Origin: Asaia bogorensis
GTDB taxonomy: Bacteria; Pseudomonadota; Alphaproteobacteria; Acetobacterales; Acetobacteraceae
Assembly (NCBI GenBank): GCA_945886995.1
Contig: CAMCZJ010000091.1
Span: 1-11,191 of the forward strand
Reading direction: 5' to 3'
Length of the DNA stretch: 11,191 bases
This document shows positions 5,633-11,191 of the stretch, in pieces. The position numbers and the translations under genes were made by a program. The notes under the pieces are model-generated. The model searched no databases, was not told the DNA's origin, and saw only the letters and a list, made by a program, of their open reading frames with translations. Positions within the stretch are counted from its first letter, which is position 1, and every line of letters starts with the position of its first letter.

Positions 5633-7018
5633 TCAAGGAAGTTGAACGAAGCGCCCGTAAAGCTCTGCCAGCCTTGCGTGGTAATTCTCAACGGAAAACC
5701 GCGCCGCGCGTGCGGGGCCGGCTTCAGAAAGGCGGCCGCGCAGCGCTTCATCCCCAGCCAGAGCGCGAATGCCTTCCACCAGCGCTTGAGTGTCATAAGG
5801 GTCCACCTGAAGCGCGGCATCGCCCACCAGTTCCGGCATGGAAGATGTGTTTGATGTCAGCACGGGTGTGCCCAAAGTCATGGCTTCAAGCGCGGGCAGG
5901 CCGAAGCCTTCGTAAAGCGATGGAAACAATACGGCCTTGGCGCCGCGGATCAGGCTCACCAGCAGCGGAAAGCTCAGATATTCAAGCTGGATGATGCGCG
6001 ACAAGGCGCCGCCAACGGCGTTCTTGTCGAATGATGAAAGAAGCCTGTCATGCTGGGCAAGAGCACGCAAATCCCGCTTTCGGCGCCAGGTCTTTTTGCC
6101 CACAATCACCAGGGGTTCCGTAACGCCTGAAGCAAGATGCGCTTCAATCATGCGGGTTAAATTCTTGCGCGGTTCAAGCGCGCCAAAATAGAGGAAATAG
6201 CCTTTGAAGGGGATGTCGAAATTACCTTCGATTTCGCCCTTCACCTCGTGCACCGGTTTGTTGCGTAAAAACAATGGAATATCCACGGCCTGATAGGTCA
6301 CCGTAATCCGTTCTTCGGGCACACCGAAGAAACTCATGATGTCCTTCTTGGAAGCCTCACTCACGGTCACCAAATGGTCGGCGTGTTTCGTGATGTGATT
6401 GATCAGACGGAAATAGACCCGCTTATTGTCGAGCGTCGCATAAGGCAGCCTGAGCGGCACAAGATCATGCAATGTATAGATGTTGCGCGCACCAACGGCG
6501 CGTAGTGCGAGCGGATAGGTCCAATGCATCACTTCCGGGCGTTCCAGGAAATGGATCGGGACGCGCCCGGCAGTCAGTTTCGCAGCAATCCTTTGCTTGT
6601 CGTAAAGTCCCTTCACATTCCAGATATGATCGAAATGGGGCAAGCGATTTTGCATCGTTTCGCGGATCACGTGACCGCTGACGGGCACCCTTGTTGCAAT
6701 CTCCCCGAAGGGCAGGGAAAGCGCGCGGAGGATATTGCGCGGCATGTCCTTGAGCCTGGGTCGGCCTTCCAGCGGACCATCAAAAAAGGAGACTTCGCGC
6801 AGAATCGGGTTGCGGCTGACGGCCTTGGACTGCCCACCGTAAAGCACCCCCACTTCGGCCCCAAGGTCGCGCAGCGCAAAGGAAAGATTGCGCGCATAGG
6901 TCGCAACCCCCGTGCCCTGCTGGAGCGAGAGGTTATAGCCATCAATATAGATGCGAGGTTTTTTCAAGGTCCGCCTGCCATTTGGGCGGACCTTGTCCAG
7001 AAAGCCTTGGGGCGTCAA
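5633..7018 (-). CDS. GT4-family (GT-B fold) glycosyltransferase
   Basis: A cytosolic or membrane-associated retaining glycosyltransferase of the group 1/GT4 type, likely moving a sugar, possibly mannose, onto a polysaccharide or lipid carrier for surface glycan synthesis. The N-terminal domain opens with IYIDGYNL and QGTGVATYARNL (about residues 23-45), the form typical of this subgroup, and TLHDLVPLR (182-190) follows. The C-terminal donor domain carries FGALEPRKNL (278-287) and the E-x7-E signature E370/E378 in YEGFGLPALEA. Length is 461 aa from a TTG at 7018, which overlaps the GST stop as TTGA. A second TTG at 6967 (444 aa) starts right at the conserved region and may be the true start. 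The 17-residue extension is not typical of the family, and an 11-bp inverted repeat covers this second start. No other polysaccharide genes are visible nearby. Family is sure, acceptor unknown. Confidence 0.9.
   Translation of the reverse strand: MTPQGFLDKVRPNGRRTLKKPRIYIDGYNLSLQQGTGVATYARNLSFALRDLGAEVGVLYGGQSKAVSRNPILREVSFFDGPLEGRPRLKDMPRNILRALSLPFGEIATRVPVSGHVIRETMQNRLPHFDHIWNVKGLYDKQRIAAKLTAGRVPIHFLERPEVMHWTYPLALRAVGARNIYTLHDLVPLRLPYATLDNKRVYFRLINHITKHADHLVTVSEASKKDIMSFFGVPEERITVTYQAVDIPLFLRNKPVHEVKGEIEGNFDIPFKGYFLYFGALEPRKNLTRMIEAHLASGVTEPLVIVGKKTWRRKRDLRALAQHDRLLSSFDKNAVGGALSRIIQLEYLSFPLLVSLIRGAKAVLFPSLYEGFGLPALEAMTLGTPVLTSNTSSMPELVGDAALQVDPYDTQALVEGIRALAGDEALRGRLSEAGPARAARFSVENYHARLAELYGRFVQLP
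6965..6995 (-). promoter_or_regulatory. Perfect 11-bp inverted repeat over a candidate start codon
   Basis: CAAGGTCCGCC (6965-6975) and GGCGGACCTTG (6985-6995) are perfect inverted repeats around a 9-nt loop. In the minus-strand mRNA this is a strong GC-rich hairpin whose 3' arm ends with the in-frame UUG at 6967 and contains its only ribosome-site-like sequence (AGGCGGA). Six A residues follow, not U, so it is not a terminator in the direction of transcription. It may limit internal initiation or stabilise the segmented mRNA. Confidence 0.55.
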
Positions 7019-7890
7019 CCGCCGCCGGCCAGCTTGTCCTGGGTTTTTGTCTCAAAATCGCTTGCTTCATGGCGTTCATGCAATTGTTCGGCGGCCTCTC
7101 CGGTCACGCGGTTGACCATGCGCCCGCGCTTCACGGCGGGGCGGGCGAAGATCGCCTCTGCCCAACGCTGCACATTTTTGTATTCATGCACGCTCAGAAA
7201 TTCCGCCGCGCCGTAAAGATAGCCCCGGACCAAGCCGCCATACCATGGCCAGACAGCGATATCGGCGATGGTGTAGTCATCACCACCCAGATAGGGGCTT
7301 TCGGCTAGGCGCCTGTCCAGCACATCCAATTGCCGCTTGGTTTCCATCGCGAAGCGGTCAATCGCGTATTCAATCTTCACCGGCGCATAGGCGTAGAAAT
7401 GCCCAAAGCCACCGCCCAAATAAGGTGCGCTGCCCATCTGCCAGAATAGCCAGGAAAGGCATTCAGCGCGCGAAGCGGGGTCTATTGGCAGGAAGGCGCC
7501 GAATTTCTCCGCCAGATAAACAAGGATCGCACCGCTTTCGAAAACGCGAATGGGCTTTGGCCCGCTGCGGTCCAGAAGCGCTGGGATTTTCGAATTCGGG
7601 TTCACATCCACAAAGCCGCTGCCGAATTGCTGGCCTTCTCCAATGCGGATCAGCCAGGCATCATATTCAGCGCCTGTGTGGCCTTGCGCCAAAAGCTCCT
7701 CCAGCAGGATCGTCACCTTCTGGCCATTGGGGGTGCCCAACGAATAAAGCTGCAAGGGGTGGCGACCCACCGGCAATTCCTTGTCCTCTGTCGGGCCGGC
7801 GATGGGGCGATTGATATTGGCAAAGCGCCCGCCATTGGCCTTGTTCCAGGTCCAGACCTTGGGGGGCGTGTATTCGCTCGTGCTGCTCAT
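7015..7890 (-). CDS. yghU: YghU-type glutathione S-transferase / disulfide-bond oxidoreductase
   Basis: A cytosolic glutathione S-transferase of the Nu class, 291 aa, close to E. coli YghU (288 aa by memory) along its whole length. Matching landmarks are the N-terminal KVWTWNKANGGRFANINRP (11-29), LPVGRHPLQLYSLGTPNGQK (39-58) with Thr53 in the thioredoxin-like active site, VNPNSKIPALLD, RVFESGAILVYLAEKFG, the helical-domain segment GGGFGHFYAYAPVKIEYAIDRF, and the C-terminal EQLHERHEASDFET. E. coli YghU binds two glutathiones and reduces disulfides with little classical transferase activity. The ATG at 7890 is chosen because it gives the YghU N-terminus and has AGGAG seven nt upstream; the open frame further upstream overlaps the divergent yffB gene and is rejected. 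The stop overlaps the TTG of the glycosyltransferase, making a coupled pair. It is divergent from yffB across 96 bp. Confidence 0.95.
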   Translation of the reverse strand: MSSTSEYTPPKVWTWNKANGGRFANINRPIAGPTEDKELPVGRHPLQLYSLGTPNGQKVTILLEELLAQGHTGAEYDAWLIRIGEGQQFGSGFVDVNPNSKIPALLDRSGPKPIRVFESGAILVYLAEKFGAFLPIDPASRAECLSWLFWQMGSAPYLGGGFGHFYAYAPVKIEYAIDRFAMETKRQLDVLDRRLAESPYLGGDDYTIADIAVWPWYGGLVRGYLYGAAEFLSVHEYKNVQRWAEAIFARPAVKRGRMVNRVTGEAAEQLHERHEASDFETKTQDKLAGGG

Positions 7891-7986
7891 GCGGATGCTC
7901 CTGGGGGGTGTGCCTGAGGCTGGCGCGATTGGCGGCTTCGCGCAAGGCTGGTATCGCGGGGCGGTCGGGCAGGGGGATTTCGCGGC

Positions 7987-8337
7987 ATGACCATCACCAT
8001 CCATGGCATCAAGAATTGCGACACCATGAAAAAGGCGCGCGCTTGGCTGGAAGCTGAGGGCATTGCCCATCACTTCCATGACTATAAAGCCGCCGGCATC
8101 ACGCCCGCCATGCTGCAAGCCTGGGTGCGAAAAGCGGGGTGGGAGGCGCTGCTGAACCGCGCCGGCACGACCTTTCGCAAATTACCCGATGATCAGAAGC
8201 AAGGGCTGGATGAAGCCCGCGCGCTTGCACTGATGCTGGCACAACCCAGCATGATCAAGCGCCCGGTGCTGACCAAGGGTGATGCGCTGCTGATTGGCTT
8301 TGATCCCACACGTTACGCTACCTTATTGAAGAATTAG
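7987..8337 (+). CDS. yffB: ArsC/Spx-family small protein, YffB-like
   Basis: A thioredoxin-fold protein of 116 aa, normal for YffB. The sequence starts with HGIKNCDTMKKARAWLE, the YffB signature, with Cys11 as the single active-site-like cysteine and no CxxC partner. FHDYKAAG, GWEALLNRAGTTFRKL and IKRPVL are also typical. Relatives are arsenate reductase ArsC and the regulator Spx. YffB itself is not shown to reduce arsenate; structural work on homologues suggested glutathione binding. Database labels such as arsenate reductase should therefore be treated with care, and no ars genes are present here. The ATG at 7987 has AGGGGG ten nt upstream. It is 71 bp from the Kef-type gene on the same strand with no clear terminator between, so the two may be cotranscribed. 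It diverges from yghU, another glutathione-linked gene. Confidence 0.9.
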   Translation: MTITIHGIKNCDTMKKARAWLEAEGIAHHFHDYKAAGITPAMLQAWVRKAGWEALLNRAGTTFRKLPDDQKQGLDEARALALMLAQPSMIKRPVLTKGDALLIGFDPTRYATLLKN

Positions 8338-8408
8338 CGCGCTACTGCCCCAAAAATACCATCGCAACCCCATATCTGGATTCAGCAAGAAAGAATGGGG
8401 CTGCCGGG

Positions 8409-10157
8409 GTGGCTGAGGGAATCAATTTCCAGGCCTATAGCGATGCGCTGGTCGTGCTTGGCACGGCGGGTGTAATCGTTCCCCTATTGCGCCGTGTCGG
8501 AGTCAGCCCTGTGCTTGGCTATTTGGGGGCAGGCGCCCTGTTGGGGCCGCTCGCGCTTGGGTCCTTCATCAATGAATACCCGCTGCTTTATTGGTTCACG
8601 GTGATTGATGCGAAAAGCGTCACCGCGATTGCGGAGCTTGGCGTTGTCTTTCTGCTGTTCCTGATTGGGCTTGAACTTTCCTATGATCGCCTGAAGGCCA
8701 TGCGCCGGCTGGTGCTGGGCCTGGGCGGGCTGCAAATGGCGATCAGCTTTGTGGCCATTAGCCTGATTGGGCTGGCGCTGGGCTTCACGCCAGGGATTGC
8801 CGCGGTGCTGGCGGCCTGCTTGGCACTTTCATCCACCGCGATTGTGCTGGAATTGCTGGCGCAGCAGGAAAGGCTGCTGACAAGCGGCGGGCGCGCCAGT
8901 TTTTCCGTCCTGCTCGCGCAGGATGTGGCCGTGGTGCCCATCCTGATCTTTATCGGCATCCTTGGCGCCAAGGGTGGCAGCTCCGTTCTGCTCAGCATCG
9001 CCATCGCCTTGGGGCAGGCGCTGCTCGTGCTGGCGGTGATTGTGCTGGTGGGGCGCGTGGTGCTGCGCCCCTTGTTCCGGCTGGTGGGCGGCCAGCGTTC
9101 GGAAGAACTCTTTATCGCCGCCGTGCTGTTCGTGATTGTCGCAACCGGCATCATGGCTGCCAAGGCCGGGCTTTCCATGGCGATTGGCGCCTTTGTGGCC
9201 GGGCTGTTGTTGGCCGAAACCGAATATCGCCGCGCGGTACAGGCGACAATTGAACCCTTCAAGGGCCTGCTGCTTGGCATTTTTTTCTTCAGTGTCGGCA
9301 TGAGCATTGATTTCCGCGCTGTGATGCGTGAACCCGTGCTGCTGCTTGGCCTCACGCTCGGCCTGGTGCTGCTCAAGGCAGGCATTGTTTACGCCTTGGC
9401 ACGGTATTTCGCGCTGACCCGCGCGGCGGCTTTGGAAGCGGCACTGCTGCTTGGCCCTGGCGGCGAATTCGCCTTTGTGGGCCTTGGGCTCGCGACTGGC
9501 CTTGCGCTGATTGAACCAGGCCTTGCCGCCTTTACCCTGGCGGCGATCAGCCTGACCATGGCGCTGCTGCCGCTGCTATCTGCGCTGGCGCGACGCCTGG
9601 CACCGCTGCTGGAAGAAGCGCGGCCCAGGGACCCGGCGCTGGAAGCCCTGCCTGAAGCACAGCAGGGGCATGCCATCATCATCGGCTATGGGCGCGTCGG
9701 CAAAACCGTCGCGGCGCTGCTGCGCCAACATGGCCTCAGTCAGATCGCGGTGGATAGTGACCCCGCCACGGTGGCCCGCGCCCGCCGCGCGGGAGAGGGC
9801 GTGTTTTTCGGCGATGCCGCGCGCCCGGCCTTTCTGCAAGCCTGTGGTCTGGCTTCGGCGCGGAGCGTCATCATCACCATCAACCTCGCGCCGCAAATAG
9901 ATAAGATCGTCAGCGCCATTCGCGCAGAGCGGCCGGATTTACCCATCATCTCCCGCGCGCGGGATGCTGCGCATGCGCGCCATCTTTATGCGCAAGGGGT
10001 GAGTGAGACCGTGCCGGAGACGATTGAAGCGAGCCTGCAATTATCCGAAGCGGCGCTGGTGTCGCTCGGCGTGCCGATGGGGCGCGTGATCGCCTCCATC
10101 CACCAAAAACGCGCCGATTTCGCTGAGGAATTGCGCAGCGCCGCGCGGGGGGGCTAA
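8409..10157 (+). CDS. Kef-type CPA2 cation:proton antiporter with RCK (TrkA-N) domain
   Basis: An inner-membrane K+ (or Na+)/H+ antiporter of the CPA2 family, 582 aa, about the size of E. coli KefB/KefC. Residues 1 to about 400 form 12-13 hydrophobic helices with family landmarks: GVSPVLGYLGAGALLGP (31-47), LLFLIGLELS (82-91), LSSTAIVLELL (140-150), the LLAQDVAVVP helix with Asp172 as the likely ion-coupling residue, and LLGPGGEFAFV (347-357). Residues 421-540 are an RCK/TrkA-N Rossmann domain with GYGRVG (426-431) and the acidic end of strand 2 at VDSD (448-451), favouring NAD(H). In E. coli, glutathione and its electrophile adducts gate KefB/KefC through this domain; whether that holds here cannot be seen. 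The start is a GTG in the right place for the first helix; the nearby ATG at 8395 is out of frame. No KefF/KefG-like ancillary gene lies adjacent, though two other glutathione-linked genes do. Confidence 0.92.
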   Translation: MAEGINFQAYSDALVVLGTAGVIVPLLRRVGVSPVLGYLGAGALLGPLALGSFINEYPLLYWFTVIDAKSVTAIAELGVVFLLFLIGLELSYDRLKAMRRLVLGLGGLQMAISFVAISLIGLALGFTPGIAAVLAACLALSSTAIVLELLAQQERLLTSGGRASFSVLLAQDVAVVPILIFIGILGAKGGSSVLLSIAIALGQALLVLAVIVLVGRVVLRPLFRLVGGQRSEELFIAAVLFVIVATGIMAAKAGLSMAIGAFVAGLLLAETEYRRAVQATIEPFKGLLLGIFFFSVGMSIDFRAVMREPVLLLGLTLGLVLLKAGIVYALARYFALTRAAALEAALLLGPGGEFAFVGLGLATGLALIEPGLAAFTLAAISLTMALLPLLSALARRLAPLLEEARPRDPALEALPEAQQGHAIIIGYGRVGKTVAALLRQHGLSQIAVDSDPATVARARRAGEGVFFGDAARPAFLQACGLASARSVIITINLAPQIDKIVSAIRAERPDLPIISRARDAAHARHLYAQGVSETVPETIEASLQLSEAALVSLGVPMGRVIASIHQKRADFAEELRSAARGG

Positions 10158-10207
10158 GCATTTTCAAGCCAAGCAGTATTGCTTGGCGACTCGGAAAATG
10201 CGCTCAA
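10157..10207. repeat. Dispersed palindromic (REP-like) repeat, copy 2
   Basis: The second copy of the element at 1211-1261. It begins at the last base of the Kef stop codon. The inner stem is perfect, GCCAAGCA with TGCTTGGC around GTAT, and the outer stem GCATTTTC pairs with GAAAATGC. Two inner base pairs differ from copy 1 on both sides and keep pairing (T-A to C-G, G-C to A-T), which suggests that the structure is conserved. It lies directly before a strong terminator. Confidence 0.75.
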
Positions 10208-10218
10208 ACTATGTTGTT

Positions 10219-10261
10219 AGAACCTGTCGGATGCGCCATCGCGCATCGGACAGGTTCTTTT
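10219..10261 (+). terminator. Strong intrinsic terminator after the Kef-type gene
   Basis: The hairpin arms 10219-10236 (AGAACCTGTC, then GGATGCGC) and 10241-10258 (GCGCATCG, then GACAGGTTCT) pair over 18 positions with one mismatch, around a CATC loop, and run into TTTT. The tract is on the plus strand only, so it ends the antiporter transcript. The convergent gatB stop is 19 nt further on; no separate gatB terminator is evident. Confidence 0.88.
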
Positions 10262-10279
10262 CCCGAGCGACGCGCGTTT

Positions 10280-11191
10280 TCACGAAAGCTTCTGCTTCAG
10301 CACATCATTGACCAGCGCAGGATTGCCCTTGCCCTGCATGGCCTTCATGGTCTGGCCGACAAAGAAGCCAAACAGCTTGTCCTTGCCGGAACGATATTCC
10401 GCGACCTTATCGGCATTGGCGGCCAGCACCTGGTCAATCACCGCTTCAATCGCGCCGGTATCCGTCACCTGCTTCAGGCCGCGTTCTTCCACAATGGCGC
10501 CAGGCGCGCGGCCTGTTTCCACCATGGCTTCAAACACTTCCTTGGCCAATTTGCCGGAAAGCGTGTTGTCAGCCATCAGATCAAGCAGCGCGCCAAGATC
10601 AGCAGCACTCACGGGCGGTTCCGCGATGGAGCTTTTGGTGCGGTTGATGGCGGCGAAAAGATCACCCATCACCCAATTCGCGGCCTGCTTCGCATCGCGG
10701 CCTTTGGCGACGGCCTCGTAATAGGCAGCAGTTTCGCGTTCCAGCGTCAGCACATGCGCATCATAAGGCGTGATGCCGTAATCGCGCACATACCGCGCGC
10801 GGCGCTGATCGGGCAGTTCCGGCAGCGCGGCCTTCAGCCCTTCCACCCAGGCAGCATCAATCACCAGCGGTGGTAGGTCAGGGTCCGGGAAATAGCGGTA
10901 ATCATGCGCATCTTCTTTTGACCGCATGGAACGCGTAATGCCGCGCCCCGTATCAAACAGCCGCGTTTCCTGATCAACCGTGCCGCCTGATTCCCACACC
11001 TCAACCTGGCGACGCGCTTCGGTTTCCACCGCCTGCATGACGAAGCGGATGGAATTCACATTCTTCACTTCGCAGCGCGTGCGAAAACCCTCTCCGGCCT
11101 TACGAACAGAAACATTCACATCGGCCCGCAGCGACCCCTCATCCATATTGCCATCGCAAGTGCCCAGATAGCGCATAATCTGGCGCAGCTT
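10280..11191 (-). CDS. gatB: Asp-tRNA(Asn)/Glu-tRNA(Gln) amidotransferase subunit B, N-terminus cut by window edge
   Basis: GatB is the subunit of the cytosolic GatCAB complex that phosphorylates the acyl group of Glu-tRNA(Gln) or Asp-tRNA(Asn) and, with ammonia from GatA, converts it to the amide. The visible part is 303 codons ending at TGA (10282-10280); full-length GatB is about 480 aa. The first visible residues KLRQIMRYLGTCDG and GSLRADVNVSVR are the conserved kinase-domain core. KNVNSIRF, ETRLFDTGRG and YRYFPDPDLPPL follow in family order. The last ~150 residues are the helical GatB/YqeY domain that grips the tRNA, ending in the usual VNDVLKQKLS. The methionine at 11176 is internal, not a start: the frame stays open and conserved to the window edge. 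gatC and gatA would be expected upstream, outside the window. It is convergent with the antiporter gene. Confidence 0.97.
   Translation of the reverse strand, partial: KLRQIMRYLGTCDGNMDEGSLRADVNVSVRKAGEGFRTRCEVKNVNSIRFVMQAVETEARRQVEVWESGGTVDQETRLFDTGRGITRSMRSKEDAHDYRYFPDPDLPPLVIDAAWVEGLKAALPELPDQRRARYVRDYGITPYDAHVLTLERETAAYYEAVAKGRDAKQAANWVMGDLFAAINRTKSSIAEPPVSAADLGALLDLMADNTLSGKLAKEVFEAMVETGRAPGAIVEERGLKQVTDTGAIEAVIDQVLAANADKVAEYRSGKDKLFGFFVGQTMKAMQGKGNPALVNDVLKQKLS

Noticed and set aside
4957..5820. Minus-strand open frame of 287 codons across OmpA copy 2 and the terminator
   Set aside because: It runs antisense through a well-supported OmpA domain and a strong terminator and into the glycosyltransferase; the frame is a by-product of GC-rich codon use.
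7891..8118. N-terminal extension of the GST reading frame
   Set aside because: It overlaps the divergent YffB-like gene, has no homology-like features, and the ATG at 7890 has a good ribosome site and gives the exact YghU N-terminus.
7987..8337. Arsenate resistance function for the ArsC-like gene
   Set aside because: The sequence follows YffB rather than true ArsC and there is no arsR, arsB or acr3 gene nearby.
8369..8400. CCCCAT/ATGGGG inverted repeat between the YffB-like gene and the antiporter
   Set aside because: Only six pairs with a loop of about 20 nt and no T tract; not enough for a terminator or operator call.
8681..9385. Minus-strand open frame of 234 codons antisense to the antiporter
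   Set aside because: Ser/Thr/Ala/Pro-rich low-complexity product, typical of the reverse complement of a GC-rich membrane gene.
1..11191. CRISPR arrays, tRNA or rRNA genes, insertion sequences, phage or toxin-antitoxin genes
   Set aside because: Both strands were read and none was found; the only repeats are the palindromic element and the OmpA duplication.

Overview
The window is GC-rich chromosomal DNA (about 60% by eye) from a Gram-negative bacterium. The gene content fits an alphaproteobacterium, and the Acetobacteraceae/Roseomonas type of Rhodospirillales is my best guess. The reasons are a Bug/TctC-type solute receptor without its membrane partners, paired OmpA-like barrel proteins with Ala-rich signal peptides, a YghU-type glutathione S-transferase, and a GatB of the Asp/Glu-tRNA amidotransferase type. 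The taxonomy is inference from gene style, not from a marker comparison.

Layout. 1-2925 (all minus strand): a cupin gene overlaps by 4 nt the gene for a periplasmic Bug/TctC substrate-binding protein. A likely terminator and a dispersed palindromic repeat follow, then a major facilitator transporter that runs off the left edge. 2926-3190 is a divergent promoter region with a large inverted repeat. 3191-5559 (plus): two tandem OmpA-like outer membrane proteins, each followed by its own intrinsic terminator. The second terminator lies between convergent genes and looks usable from both sides. 5633-7890 (minus): a YghU-type glutathione S-transferase whose stop codon overlaps a TTG start of a GT4-family glycosyltransferase. 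7987-10157 (plus): a YffB/ArsC-like small protein and a Kef-type CPA2 cation:proton antiporter with a C-terminal nucleotide-binding domain. 10157-10261 holds a second copy of the palindromic repeat and a very strong terminator. 10280-11191 (minus) is the C-terminal two thirds of gatB, cut by the right edge.

How the genes work together. Cupin plus receptor, perhaps with the MFS carrier, looks like a small uptake or catabolic unit for an organic acid. The OmpA pair anchors the outer membrane to peptidoglycan. The GST, the YffB-like protein and the Kef antiporter belong to families linked to glutathione in other bacteria, so 7015-10157 may be a thiol/electrophile stress neighbourhood, though the glycosyltransferase in the same transcript does not obviously fit.

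I see no CRISPR array, tRNA, rRNA, insertion sequence, toxin-antitoxin or phage gene, and no gene that looks like an undescribed system. The most unusual signals are non-coding: a structured dispersed repeat with compensatory changes between its two copies, an 11-bp inverted repeat over a candidate start codon, and uneven divergence between the two OmpA genes.
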